64,000 nt of DNA from Dehalococcoidia bacterium (GCA_032249735.1 JAVVHA010000008.1:1-64000), one strand, 5' to 3'. Positions 52,059-60,997 are shown, numbered from the stretch's first letter. Notes: generated from the sequence alone by a model not told the origin. A program made the numbers and translations.

Positions 52059-53321
52059 ATGGCAGAGCATGGCAAGGGCCCTTTGGCGGGCATCAGAATA
52101 GCGGACTTCAGTTGGGTTTGGGCGGGGCCCTTCTGCACCCTTCAGCTGGCCCACTTGGGGGCGGAGGTCATCAGGGTGGAGTCCATGCGTCGAATCTGCG
52201 TCACCCGCATGCTCCCGCCCTGGGCGGAGGACCGGCGGGACCCCAACACCGCCGGGTACTTCAACCAGTATAACCAGGGCAAGCGCAGCATCCTCTTGGA
52301 CCTGGCCAAGCCGGAGGGGGCCGATCTGGCCAAGCGCTTGGTGGCCATAAGCGATGTAGTGGTGGAGAACTTCTCGGCAGGGGTCATGGAGCGGTTTGGC
52401 CTTGGGTATGAAGAGCTGAGGAAGGTGAAGCCTGACATCATCATGATCAGCATGTCGGGCTATGGGCAGACGGGCCCCTTGCGCGACTACATCTCCTATG
52501 GCCCGGCCCAGGTGCCCATGGCTGGGTTCTCCACCCTGACCGGCTATCGGCATTGGGACCGGCCCATGCACCTAGGCCTCTCCTATGGCGACCCCAATGC
52601 CGGCCTGCACGCTGCCTTTGCCATCCTGGTGGCGTTGTGGCACCGCCACCACACAGGGGAGGGCCAGTACATCGACATGTCCCAGTGGGAGTCCACCATC
52701 GCCCTGGTGGGCGATGCCCTATTGGGCCAGCAGATGAACGGTCGCCAGCCCCCCCGCCTGGGCAACCGCGACCCCATCATGTCCCCCCATGGTATCTTCC
52801 GGTGCAAGCCCGCCGAGCCGGGGACCCTGCCCGAGGGGCTGTTGCCTGAGGACCGCTGGATAAGTATCGCCTGCCGCACCGATGAGGAGTGGCGAGCCCT
52901 CTGTCAGGTCATGGGGCGGCCGGAGCTGGCCAGCGACCCCCGCTTCGCCACCCTGGAGGCCCGCAAGGCCAACGAGGACCTATTGGAGCGCATTGTGGAG
53001 GAGTGGACCATCACCCAGGACCCATGGGAGGCCACCCGCAAGCTGCAGGAGGCAGGGGTGGCGGCCTTCCCGCCCCTATGCAATAAAGAGCTGGCCGAGG
53101 ACCCCCACCTCAATGCGCGCGGCTACTTCGTGGAGAGAGAGCATCCAGTGGTGGGGGTACGCAAGCACGGCGGCATCCCATGGCGTATGAGCGATACCCC
53201 ATGTGAAGTGTGGCGTGCAGCCCCCGTCATGGGCCAGGACAACGAGTATGTCTTCCGTCATCTCTTGGGCCTCAGCCAGGAGGAGATAGAGAGGCTCCAG
53301 CAGGCGCAGGTCATCTACTGA
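52059..53321 (+). CDS. CaiB/BaiF family CoA-transferase
   Basis: A 420-residue class III transferase: IRIADFSWVWAGPFCTLQLAHLGAEVIRVES, FNQYNQGKRSILLDLAKPEGADLAKRLVAISDVVVENFSAGVMERFGLGYEEL, MHLGLSYGDPNAGLHAAFAILVALWHRHHTGEGQYIDMSQWE. GDPNAG carries the likely catalytic Asp. AAGGAGGTGAGGCC is an ideal ribosome site. The two adjacent, clearly different CaiB genes may form one heterodimeric enzyme. Confidence 0.93.
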   Translation: MAEHGKGPLAGIRIADFSWVWAGPFCTLQLAHLGAEVIRVESMRRICVTRMLPPWAEDRRDPNTAGYFNQYNQGKRSILLDLAKPEGADLAKRLVAISDVVVENFSAGVMERFGLGYEELRKVKPDIIMISMSGYGQTGPLRDYISYGPAQVPMAGFSTLTGYRHWDRPMHLGLSYGDPNAGLHAAFAILVALWHRHHTGEGQYIDMSQWESTIALVGDALLGQQMNGRQPPRLGNRDPIMSPHGIFRCKPAEPGTLPEGLLPEDRWISIACRTDEEWRALCQVMGRPELASDPRFATLEARKANEDLLERIVEEWTITQDPWEATRKLQEAGVAAFPPLCNKELAEDPHLNARGYFVEREHPVVGVRKHGGIPWRMSDTPCEVWRAAPVMGQDNEYVFRHLLGLSQEEIERLQQAQVIY

Positions 53322-53389
53322 AGGCCTGCTCCATCCACGTGGCCAGCCGGGCACTGGAAGGCAAAGGAGCGACCCAGTGCGGCCGCTCC

Positions 53390-53524
53390 TTAGTGCTTAG
53401 CTCGGTATAAAACCGCCCTCCGGGTGACTTTCGCTTTTGGCTTCCAGCAGGCTGGCTTTGGGTTGCCCCGCTGCCTGCCCGCTTTCCGCCTCCAGCTACT
53501 CCGCCTCCCGGAGGGCACTTTCAT
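53390..53524 (-). CDS. possible 44-residue highly basic protein
   Basis: An ATG at 53524 preceded by GGGGAGGCAAT begins a 44-residue frame rich in Arg and Lys (KVPSGRRSSWRRKAGRQRG..., ending RRAVLYRAKH). The composition resembles small ribosome- or RNA-binding proteins, but I recognise no family. A TTGACA lies upstream, but its best -10 (CAATAT) would fall on the start codon, which argues against expression as drawn. The same DNA carries a long inverted repeat, so it may instead be a structured RNA. Confidence 0.3.
   Translation of the reverse strand: MKVPSGRRSSWRRKAGRQRGNPKPACWKPKAKVTRRAVLYRAKH
53415..53516. repeat. inverted repeat in an intergenic region
   Basis: GCCCTCCGGG (53415-53424) is repeated in inverted form as CCCGGAGGGC (53507-53516), 82 bases apart. 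Nearby, GGCGTTGTC occurs twice in direct orientation (53543-53551 and 53573-53581). The 328-base gap between a CaiB gene and the HPRT fusion gene (53322-53649) holds this and the possible small gene; a short hairpin TCGCT/AGCGA lies at 53641-53657. Confidence 0.5.
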
Positions 53525-53649
53525 ATTGCCTCCCCGGGGCGGCGTTGTCAACACCTCCTTCGGACGTTTAATTGGCGTTGTCGGCACGTAGAGACGCCAG
53601 GATGGCCAGATAATGTTCTATCTCACCTATAGACCGTTATTCGCTCCTG

Positions 53650-54543
53650 TTAAGCGAGGAGATGGTGCTTGACGATGGCGATGAAGGGGAGGTTGCGGTA
53701 ACGCTGGCGGAAGTCGAGGCCGTAGCCCACCACGAACTCATCGGGTATCTCGAAGCCCACGTAGTGGAGGGGGATATCCACCAGACGGCGGGCCCGCTTG
53801 TCCAGGAGAGCACAGACCCGCAGGGAGGCGGGGCCCTTGGCCTCCAGGTGGTCCAGGACCTTCCTCAGGGTTATGCCCGTATCCACGATGTCCTCCACCA
53901 GAAGGACATGGCGGCCGCGCACGTCCTCGTCCAGGTCCTTGAGGATGCGCACGGCCCCTCCCTGGCCGTATGATGAGATGGCCAGGAAGTCCACGGTGAT
54001 GGGGATGGTGAGCTGCCGCATGAGGTCAGCCATGAAGCAGATAACTCCCCTTAGCACCCCCACCAGGACGGGCTCCAGGTGGCGATAGTCCTCCTCAATG
54101 GCCTTGGCCAGCTCCGCCACCCGCTCCTGCAGCTTCTGGGGGGGTATGAGCACCCGGTCCAGCTCCGGCATATCGTCGGGCCCCAGGGGGCCATAGCCGT
54201 ACTTGGCCAAGAGGCGGAAGACGTCGCGCCTCTTCAGGAGCTTCACCCTGACCTGGGGATAGAGCTGGCGAAGGAGGCGCACCTTACGGTTCTTCTCAGT
54301 ATTTAGGCCGCCACGCAGGGTGGTCACCTCCACGTAGAGGTCCAAGTCGGGCAGGTAGAAGTCGGGGGTAAAAGCCTCCACCACCCTATCGCCCTCCCAA
54401 CGCAGTGGGAAGGAGTGGGGCTCATACTCCCAGCGGATGCCGTAAAAGTCCAGGATGCGGGCCAGCTCCGCTTCAGCGGGATGGGCGAAGGGCTCAGGTG
54501 GCCTGGCGTCCTGCCCCTTCGCTCTCTGGGCTTTCTTGGCCAT
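53650..54543 (-). CDS. hpt: hypoxanthine phosphoribosyltransferase with N-terminal PD-(D/E)XK-like domain
   Basis: A 297-residue fusion. Residues 20-125 look like a restriction-endonuclease-fold domain: AELARILDFYGIRWEYEPHSF, EAFTPDFYLPDLDLYVEVTT (Asp and Glu of the motif; the usual Lys after the Glu is Thr), then KNRKVRLLRQLYP. Residues 130-297 are a full HPRT: VLVGVLRGVICFMADLMRQL, SSYGQGG, VLLVEDIVDTGITLRKVLDHL (the PRPP loop), IPDEFVVGYGLDF. HPRT salvages hypoxanthine/guanine to IMP/GMP. The N-terminal part may bind nucleic acid or be inactive. The lone frame is continuous. Confidence 0.9.
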   Translation of the reverse strand: MAKKAQRAKGQDARPPEPFAHPAEAELARILDFYGIRWEYEPHSFPLRWEGDRVVEAFTPDFYLPDLDLYVEVTTLRGGLNTEKNRKVRLLRQLYPQVRVKLLKRRDVFRLLAKYGYGPLGPDDMPELDRVLIPPQKLQERVAELAKAIEEDYRHLEPVLVGVLRGVICFMADLMRQLTIPITVDFLAISSYGQGGAVRILKDLDEDVRGRHVLLVEDIVDTGITLRKVLDHLEAKGPASLRVCALLDKRARRLVDIPLHYVGFEIPDEFVVGYGLDFRQRYRNLPFIAIVKHHLLA

Positions 54544-54656
54544 CCCTTCCGCTTTAGCGACTCTTCCCTTTTACATTTTACGCCCAACGGAGGGCCGAGA
54601 CCATAACCTGTGGTTGCCTCTCCATGAGCGGTGGGATATCATGCGGAGGAGCCACC

Positions 54657-55448
54657 ATGCCGGTGCTCACGGTAGGGGACCTGCGCCTGTACTACGAGGT
54701 GCATGGGCAGGGGCCGTGGCTTGTCTTAGCCCACGGGGCGGCAGGGAATCACCTCTCCTGGTGGCAGCAGGTGCCCGTGTTCGCCAAGCGGTACCGATGC
54801 GTCATCTTCGACCACCGCGGGTTCGGGCTCTCGCGCAACGGCGAAGGGGAGGTGGAGCCGGCCCGCTTCGTGGACGACTTGGAGGCGCTGCTGGATCACC
54901 TAGGAGCCCAGGAGGTGCGGCTGGTGGGGCAGTCCATGGGGGGGCTCACCTGTATGGGCTTTGCCCTGCGCCATCCCGAAAGGGTGCGGGCCCTGGTCAT
55001 GGCCAGCACCCTAGCGGGGATGCGGCGGCCAGCGTGGCGGGCGGCCAGTGAGGAGGTAAGGGCCTACACCTTGAGGCTGTGGGAGAGACGGCGCCAGGGC
55101 ATCCGGCGCGCCCTCTCTCCGTCCTTCGCACGCGCCCATCCCCACCTGGCCTTTTTATATAGACAGATCGCCGCCCTCAACCCGCCCCGGCCGCCCGACC
55201 TACCCCGCCGCTACCCCATCATCGCCCAGGACCCCGCAGACTTGGCACGGCTGGTGATGCCTGTCCTGTTCATCGTGGGGGAGGAGGACGACCTCTTCCC
55301 GCCACCCTTGGTGGAGGTGGGAGTGCAGCTCCTGCCCAACGCCCGTCTGCTGGTGGTGCCAGGTGCTGGCCACTCCGTCTACTACGAGAGGCCCGATGTG
55401 TTCAACAGGGCTGTCCTGGAATTCCTAGCGGAGGTGGACGGGGCATGA
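54657..55448 (+). CDS. alpha/beta hydrolase
   Basis: A 263-residue alpha/beta hydrolase: LRLYYEVHGQGPWLVLAHGAAGNHLSWWQQVPVFAKRYRCVIFDHRGFGLS, nucleophile elbow LVGQSMGGLTCMGFALRHPERV, acid GEEDDLFPP and His in PGAGHSVYYERPDVFNRAV. Subfamily resembles 3-oxoadipate enol-lactonase-like and C-C bond hydrolases. ATG at 54657 after GGAGGAGCCACC. First gene of a coupled plus-strand set. Confidence 0.9.
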   Translation: MPVLTVGDLRLYYEVHGQGPWLVLAHGAAGNHLSWWQQVPVFAKRYRCVIFDHRGFGLSRNGEGEVEPARFVDDLEALLDHLGAQEVRLVGQSMGGLTCMGFALRHPERVRALVMASTLAGMRRPAWRAASEEVRAYTLRLWERRRQGIRRALSPSFARAHPHLAFLYRQIAALNPPRPPDLPRRYPIIAQDPADLARLVMPVLFIVGEEDDLFPPPLVEVGVQLLPNARLLVVPGAGHSVYYERPDVFNRAVLEFLAEVDGA

Positions 55449-56458
55449 GGCCTGTGCGGGTCTTCATCCTGGGCCTGGGCTCCATAGGCACAGCGGTGGC
55501 CCAGCTCATGCTAGAGGACACCCACTTTCAGGTATGCGGAGCAGCGGACACGGACGCGACAAAGGCCGGCCAAGACCTGGGCCTCCTTTTGGGCCGCGAG
55601 AACATGGGCATAGCGGTGGCAGGGCAGGCGGAGGAGGCACTAGCGGCTAGCGCTGCTGAGGTGGTGGTCCATGCTACAGGCTCCTACCTGCCCCAGGTGT
55701 ACGATCAGCTTGCCCTGTGCATAGAGGCAGGAAAACACGTAGTATCCAGCTGCGAGGAGCTGGCCTACCCCTGGGCCCAATATCCACAACTAGCGCAGGA
55801 GCTGGACTCGCTGGCCAGGCGGCGGGGCGTGCGCGTCCTGGGCGCCGGCGTCAACCCGGGGATGGCCATGGACCTCCTCCCCATATTGGCGGCCGCCTCT
55901 ACCCAAGGGGTGAGGGCCATCAGGGTGAGGCGAGTGGTGGACCTGGGGCAGCGCCGCCCCCAATTGCAGAGGAAGGCTGGGCTGGGCCTCTCGCCCCAGG
56001 AGTTCGCAGAGGCAAAAAGGGAGGGGAGGATCGGGCATGTGGGCCTGCGGGAGTCCGCCCACATGGTGGCCGAGGCCCTGGGCTGGGTCCTGCAGGACGT
56101 GCAAGAGACGCTCACGCCCGTCCTGGCCAATCGTTATGTGCGGTGCGGCCCCTTGCGCATCGCACCTGGCCAGGTGGTGGGCATCAGGCGCGAGCTGGAG
56201 GCCAAGGCCCAAGGGCGTACCGTCCTACATATGGAGCTAATTATGATGGCCGAGCCGCCGGAGGCCATGGACGCCGTGGAGGTGGAGGCCACCCCAAGCC
56301 TGAGGTTGGTCGTCCCTGGCGGCCTCCATGGGGACGTGGCCACCGCATCCCTTCTGGCCCGCTGGGCCTGGGTGGTGGCCCGCTACCCTGGCCCCGTGGG
56401 CCTGCTGACGGTGCGCGACCTGCCACTGTGGCCACGCGAGATGGAGGAGAGGAAATGA
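55445..56458 (+). CDS. DapB-like NAD(P)-dependent dehydrogenase
   Basis: A 337-residue Rossmann protein: RVFILGLGSIGTAVAQLMLEDTHFQVCGAADTDATKAGQDLG, VVVHATGSYLPQVYDQLALCIEAGKHVVSSCEELAYPW, GAGVNPGMAMDLLPILAA, which resembles 2,4-diaminopentanoate dehydrogenase and dihydrodipicolinate-reductase-like oxidoreductases. It may reduce or deaminate an amine linked to the aminotransferase next door. Overlaps both neighbours by 4 nt (ATGA). Confidence 0.82.
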   Translation: MRPVRVFILGLGSIGTAVAQLMLEDTHFQVCGAADTDATKAGQDLGLLLGRENMGIAVAGQAEEALAASAAEVVVHATGSYLPQVYDQLALCIEAGKHVVSSCEELAYPWAQYPQLAQELDSLARRRGVRVLGAGVNPGMAMDLLPILAAASTQGVRAIRVRRVVDLGQRRPQLQRKAGLGLSPQEFAEAKREGRIGHVGLRESAHMVAEALGWVLQDVQETLTPVLANRYVRCGPLRIAPGQVVGIRRELEAKAQGRTVLHMELIMMAEPPEAMDAVEVEATPSLRLVVPGGLHGDVATASLLARWAWVVARYPGPVGLLTVRDLPLWPREMEERK

Positions 56459-57804
56459 GCATCGCCGAAGAGTATATACGCCTTCACCCACGCTCGGCCC
56501 AGCTCTATGAGGAGGCCAAAGTCCTCTTCCCCTCGGGCATCACCCACGATATACGTTATGTGCCTCCCTTTCCCATCTTCGTGGAGAGGGCAGAAAGGGG
56601 GCGCAAATGGGACGTGGACGGCCATGAGATGGTGGACCTGGTGATGGGACACGGCGCCCTCTTCCTGGGCCACGCCCATCCGGCCATCGCCCAGGCGGTG
56701 GCCACGCAAGTTCGCCTCGGCACCCACTACGGCGCCAGCCACCGCCTGGAGCTAGAGTGGGCGCAGTGGGTCAGAAGGCTCATACCCAGCGCCGAGATGG
56801 TTCGCTTCACCAGCTCCGGCACCGAGGCCACCCTTATGGCCATCCGGCTGGCCAGAGCCTACACTGGACGGGACAAGATAGTCAAGTTCGACTACCACTT
56901 CCACGGGTGGCACGACGCTGTGATGTCCGCCCGCTATGCCGAGGGGGCCCCCCTGGGCATCGCCGGCATTCCCCAGGACGTCCTGAGGCACACCATCAGC
57001 GTGCCCCAAGGCGACGCCCACGCCGTGGAGGAACAGCTCCGGCAGGGGGACGTAGCAGCCGTTATCCTGGAACCCACGGGCGCCTCCTGGGGCACCCTTC
57101 CCCTTGCCCCGTCCTTCCTGCAGGACCTGCGGGAGTTGACCCTTCGCTATGGCGTCCTCCTCATCTTCGACGAGGTGGTGACGGGTTTCCGAGTGAGCCC
57201 GGGAGGAGCCCAGGCCCGCTATGGAGTCCAGCCCGATCTCACCTGCCTGGCCAAGATCTTGGGCGGGGGCCTCCCCGGAGGCTGCGTGGCCGGGCGGGCC
57301 GATGTGCTGAGCGTCATGGCCTTCCGTGAGGACCCCCACTGGGACACGGGGCGGCGGGTCTTCCATCCTGGTACCTTCAACGCCAACCCCCTCTCGGCAG
57401 CAGCAGGGGTCACCATGCTCTCCCTCATCGCCGATGGCCAGGCCCATGCCCGCGCCGATGCCCTCACGCGACGCCTCATCATGGCTATGAACGACATCTT
57501 GGCGCAGCAAAAGGTGGCCGGCTGCGTGTACGGCCTTAGCTCCTACTTCCACATCGTCCTAGGCAAGGAGTGCCCACGCCCCGAAGGCGACGTGGAGTGG
57601 CCCCTCACCGGACGCCTTCTTCCTCCACCTATGCCGCGGCGCCTGGGCCTGGCCCTTAAGCAGGCCATGATCAACCACGGGGTGGACCTCATGGGCCTCG
57701 GCGGGGGGTTCCTGTCCGCCGTCCACACTGAGGAGGACGTGGACGCCGTGCTGGAGGCCTTTGCCGCCTCCTTGCACGACATGCGCCGCGATGGCCTCCT
57801 CTGA
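56455..57804 (+). CDS. class III (GSA-like) PLP-dependent aminotransferase
   Basis: A 449-residue aminotransferase of the glutamate-1-semialdehyde-aminomutase-like branch: YEEAKVLFPSGITHDIRYVPPFPIFVERAERGRKWDVDGHEMVDLVMGHGALFLGHAHPAIAQAV, FTSSGTEATLMAIRLARAYTGRDKIVKFDYHFHGWHD, LLIFDEVVTGFR (PLP ring Asp), TCLAKILGGGLPGG (Schiff-base Lys). The extra end sequence differs from HemL, so a catabolic amine substrate is more likely than heme synthesis. ATG at 56455, after GAGAGGAA, overlaps the upstream stop. Confidence 0.9.
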   Translation: MSIAEEYIRLHPRSAQLYEEAKVLFPSGITHDIRYVPPFPIFVERAERGRKWDVDGHEMVDLVMGHGALFLGHAHPAIAQAVATQVRLGTHYGASHRLELEWAQWVRRLIPSAEMVRFTSSGTEATLMAIRLARAYTGRDKIVKFDYHFHGWHDAVMSARYAEGAPLGIAGIPQDVLRHTISVPQGDAHAVEEQLRQGDVAAVILEPTGASWGTLPLAPSFLQDLRELTLRYGVLLIFDEVVTGFRVSPGGAQARYGVQPDLTCLAKILGGGLPGGCVAGRADVLSVMAFREDPHWDTGRRVFHPGTFNANPLSAAAGVTMLSLIADGQAHARADALTRRLIMAMNDILAQQKVAGCVYGLSSYFHIVLGKECPRPEGDVEWPLTGRLLPPPMPRRLGLALKQAMINHGVDLMGLGGGFLSAVHTEEDVDAVLEAFAASLHDMRRDGLL

Positions 57805-57822
57805 GGGCTTGCCAGGTAGGCT

Positions 57823-59031
57823 ATGATGGAGGCCACCGCCCAGGGCGAAGGGCGCGTCATCGCATACACCAACGTGGGGCATGCCCTGGTGCACGCCTCT
57901 GAGGTGACCTATGGCGCCCTCCTTTTGCGTATTCAGGCCGATCTGGGGGCGACGGAGGCCTTCATGGGAGCGGTGGCCAGCGTCTTCGGCTGGGCCTTTG
58001 GGGCCACGGCCCTCCCCGCAGGATTCCTGGCCGACCGCTGGGGTCCGGCCAAGGTCCTGGCCTTCACCTTTGCCAGCGCCTGTGGCGCCTGCCTGTTGGT
58101 GGCCATGGCCGCCAGCCCCTGGATGCTGGCCCTGGGCATGGCCCTCCTGGGGCTGGCCACAGGGTTCTACCACCCGGCGGGCACCACCCTCATCGCCCAG
58201 GGAGTCCGCAGCAGGGGGCTGGCCATGGGGTATCATGGGGTGGCGGGAAACGTGGGCATGGGGCTGGCCCCGGCCATCGCCGGGGGGATAGCCACCTTGT
58301 GGAGCTGGCGGGGGGCGTATGTAGCCTTGGCCGCCTCTGCCGCCGCCCTGGCCCTGTGGGCTTCCCGGCTGCGGGTGAGGCCCCTCGCCATGTGGCAGGA
58401 GGGGCGCCACCAAGCGGGCTTTGGCGCGCCCGTGGGCCGGCTCATGGTGGCCCTGCTGGCGGTGTATGTAGGCTCCATCCTCATGGGTATGGTGTACCGG
58501 GGATCCATGACCTTCCTGCCCGCCCACCTGCACGAGAAGGCCAGCGCCCGCTTCGCCGACTCCCTCACCACCCTTGTCCTCCTCATTGGGGCATTGGGGC
58601 AGTACGCGGGAGGGGCCCTCACCCGGAGGGTGCGCCTGGAGTGGCTGGCGTTCTGGGTGGTGGCCTGGGCCCTGCCCCCACTTGTCCTGGTGGGACTGCT
58701 GGGGGGAGGGCCGATGGTAGCGGTGGCGGGGGCCTTTATATTCCTGCACTTCGCTCATCAGCCCATCTTCAACACCCTCATAGCCGATTACTCGCCGCCG
58801 GCCCTAGTGGGCAGGAGCTTCGGCCTGGTCTATCTCGCTGCCTTTGGCCTCGGCGGCGCCGGAGGGATCATCGCCGGGGCAATGGTGGACCGGTGGGACA
58901 CGGGAGCCGCCTTCATCGGCATGGCCGGCGTATGGGCCCTGGCCCTCTTGGCCACGGTGCCCCTCCCGTTCTTGGTAAAGCGGCAGACCCTGGCCCCGAA
59001 ACTGGCCCATATCGAGCCCGACAACGCATAA
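57823..59031 (+). CDS. MFS transporter
   Basis: A 402-residue membrane protein with about 12 hydrophobic helices and the MFS loop GFLADRWGPAKVL between helices 2 and 3, plus GMVYRGSMTFLPAHLHEKASARFADSL in the middle. Substrate unknown; it is likely an exporter or importer for the amine/acid handled by the adjacent aminotransferase and hydratase genes. The AGGTAGG before the ATG is a modest ribosome site. Confidence 0.9.
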   Translation: MMEATAQGEGRVIAYTNVGHALVHASEVTYGALLLRIQADLGATEAFMGAVASVFGWAFGATALPAGFLADRWGPAKVLAFTFASACGACLLVAMAASPWMLALGMALLGLATGFYHPAGTTLIAQGVRSRGLAMGYHGVAGNVGMGLAPAIAGGIATLWSWRGAYVALAASAAALALWASRLRVRPLAMWQEGRHQAGFGAPVGRLMVALLAVYVGSILMGMVYRGSMTFLPAHLHEKASARFADSLTTLVLLIGALGQYAGGALTRRVRLEWLAFWVVAWALPPLVLVGLLGGGPMVAVAGAFIFLHFAHQPIFNTLIADYSPPALVGRSFGLVYLAAFGLGGAGGIIAGAMVDRWDTGAAFIGMAGVWALALLATVPLPFLVKRQTLAPKLAHIEPDNA

Positions 59032-59050
59032 TGCATTAGGAGGTGCGCCT

Positions 59051-59854
59051 ATGGAGTTTGAGCAGATCCTCTACGAGAAGCGGGACGACGGCATCGCTAT
59101 CATAACCCTCAACCGGCCGGAGCGTATGAACGCCTTCACCCGTGTCATGCTGGACGAGTGGTACTCCGCCCTCCTGGATGCCCACCTGGACCAGGCCGTG
59201 CGGGTGGTGGTGGTCACAGGGGCCGGAAGGGCTTTCTGCGCCGGTGCCGACCTCTCCGGCGGCGCCATCGGCCTGCTGGACCCACAGCGCACCCTGGTGG
59301 AGAACCGCAACTTCCTGCGCGACACCGTCCAGCGGATACCGCGCCTGGTGGCCCAGATGGACAAGCCCTACATCGCTGCCGTCAATGGCCCTGCCATGGG
59401 GGCAGGCATGGACATGGCTTCCATGGCCGACATCCGCTTCGCCTCCACCACCGCCCGCTTTGGCATGACCTATGTGCGGGTGGGCCTCATCCCCGGCGAC
59501 GGTGGATGCTGGTACCTCCCTCGCATCGTGGGCATGGCCAAGGCCCTGGAGCTCATCTGGACAGGCGATATCATCGACGCCGAGGAGGCGCTACGCATCG
59601 GCTATGTGAGCAAGGTGCTCCCTCCAGAGGAGCTGATGCCCTACACCCTGGATTTCGCCCGCCGCCTGGCGGAAGGGCCGGCGGTGGCCATCCAGCTGGC
59701 CAAGCGCCTGGCCTACCGCGCCCTCCACACTGACATCGATGAGGCCTTGGAGGCTGCCCAGCAGGCCATGGTCATCGCCCAGATGACGGAGGACGCCAGG
59801 GAAGGCCCCCGTGCCTTCATGGAGAAGAGGCCGCCCAAGTTCAAGGGCCGCTAG
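59051..59854 (+). CDS. enoyl-CoA hydratase/isomerase family protein
   Basis: A 267-residue crotonase: IITLNRPERMNAFTRVMLDEW, AGRAFCAGADLSGGAIG, AAVNGPAMGAGMDMASMADIRFAS, FGMTYVRVGLIPGDGGCWYLPRIVG, whose GDGG segment is typical of active hydratases/isomerases, and C-terminal FMEKRPPKFKGR. AGGAGGTGCGCC gives a strong ribosome site 20 nt after the MFS gene. It closes this gene set and overlaps the convergent CapA-like gene by 14 nt. Confidence 0.93.
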   Translation: MEFEQILYEKRDDGIAIITLNRPERMNAFTRVMLDEWYSALLDAHLDQAVRVVVVTGAGRAFCAGADLSGGAIGLLDPQRTLVENRNFLRDTVQRIPRLVAQMDKPYIAAVNGPAMGAGMDMASMADIRFASTTARFGMTYVRVGLIPGDGGCWYLPRIVGMAKALELIWTGDIIDAEEALRIGYVSKVLPPEELMPYTLDFARRLAEGPAVAIQLAKRLAYRALHTDIDEALEAAQQAMVIAQMTEDAREGPRAFMEKRPPKFKGR

Positions 59855-60983
59855 AGCCGCCCGAAGAGGCCCCCAGGGCGGCCAGTTGGCGGCTGGCCGC
59901 CTCCATCTCCGCCAGCACCGCCTCCGCATCCTTCCCTTTCAGCAGGCGGGGGCGGGCATAGTCCTCGATGATATAAGGCAGGAACTCGACCTTCACCAGG
60001 TGGGGCCCATAAAAGGTGTAACGGCCGATGACACCTATGCGCGTCTCCAGGCTCCACATCTGGTCGAAGATGAAATTGCCGTGGGCGTAGACGATGAGCT
60101 TGCCCTTGTAGAGCTCCACCGCCTGCACCCAGTGAGGGTGATTGCCCAACACCAGGTCCGCTCCCGCGTCCACCGCCAGGCGGGCTATCTCCTGCGGGTC
60201 GTCGGGGGCGATGCCCGGGGCCGGCTGGGGTAGGCGCACATACTCTGCCCCCCAGTGAAAGGCCACCACCAGCACGTCCACCTGCCCATCGGCCTCCCTT
60301 ATGGCCTGGGCGATAGCCCGGCGGTCAAAATATTCTCCAACCCCGTTGAAGGCCAGGAAGCCAAAAGTGAGGCCCCGTACCTCCTTGACGGCCATGGTGC
60401 GGCGATCGGCCCAGGCGATGCCTGCGGCCTGGAGGTGGGCCACCGTCTCCGCCACCCCCTGGGGCCCATAGTCGCCGATGTGATTATTCTCCAGGGTGGC
60501 CACATCCACCCCCATGGCTTGGAGGGCCGCTACCACCCCGGGGCGCCCGCAGAAGACATAGCCCGAGTCGTGGTATGGACAGGAGGCGATGAGAGGGGCT
60601 TCCAGGTTGACCACCGTCAGGTCGGCTGCTGCTGTCACTTCCTTGACGTCCTCCACAGGATAGAGGAAGTCGTCCCCATGCCGGCGGATGATCACGTCCA
60701 CATAGCGGGCAGGGATGATATCGCCCGTCGCCACCAAGACACGTAACTCCTGCGGATGGGGCACAGGGCCCAGCTCCAGCGGCGCGAACACCTGCTCCAG
60801 GGAGGAGATGGGCGCCGGAGTGGCAACAGGGGTAGGAGACGCGCTCGCCGTAGCGACAGGGGACAGAGCAGCAGGGGTAGGGAAGGCCACCAAGAGGATG
60901 TCCTCCTCCTCAGGCCGCAGAGCACAGGCCCAAGCGGTGACGATGAGGGCGGCCACCAGCCAGGCTAGTTGTCCCCGCCCCAT
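59841..60983 (-). CDS. CapA-family (poly-gamma-glutamate synthesis-like) lipoprotein
   Basis: A 380-residue CapA/PgsA-like metallophosphatase-fold protein: signal with possible lipobox TAWAC, a Pro/Thr-rich linker (about residues 35-60), then LVATGDIIPARYVD, LTVVNLEAPL, ATLENNHIGDYGPQGV, VVAFHWGAEY and VLGNHPHWVQAVE. Family members occur in capsule synthesis and in other roles. No capB or capC is nearby. The predicted -10 for this gene is only 10 bases from the ATG, so the mRNA would be nearly leaderless, without a ribosome site. Confidence 0.88.
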   Translation of the reverse strand: MGRGQLAWLVAALIVTAWACALRPEEEDILLVAFPTPAALSPVATASASPTPVATPAPISSLEQVFAPLELGPVPHPQELRVLVATGDIIPARYVDVIIRRHGDDFLYPVEDVKEVTAAADLTVVNLEAPLIASCPYHDSGYVFCGRPGVVAALQAMGVDVATLENNHIGDYGPQGVAETVAHLQAAGIAWADRRTMAVKEVRGLTFGFLAFNGVGEYFDRRAIAQAIREADGQVDVLVVAFHWGAEYVRLPQPAPGIAPDDPQEIARLAVDAGADLVLGNHPHWVQAVELYKGKLIVYAHGNFIFDQMWSLETRIGVIGRYTFYGPHLVKVEFLPYIIEDYARPRLLKGKDAEAVLAEMEAASRQLAALGASSGGSSGP

Positions 60984-60997
60984 AGTTAAGATATATT
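60969..60997 (+). promoter_or_regulatory. promoter of the acyl-CoA dehydrogenase at 61036
   Basis: TTGTCC (60969-60974), 17-bp spacer, TATATT (60992-60997); start predicted near 61004. Confidence 0.5.

Noticed and set aside
53415-53516. Insertion-sequence ends
   Set aside because: The inverted repeat is internal to a 330-base gap with no transposase and no flanking target duplication that I can see.
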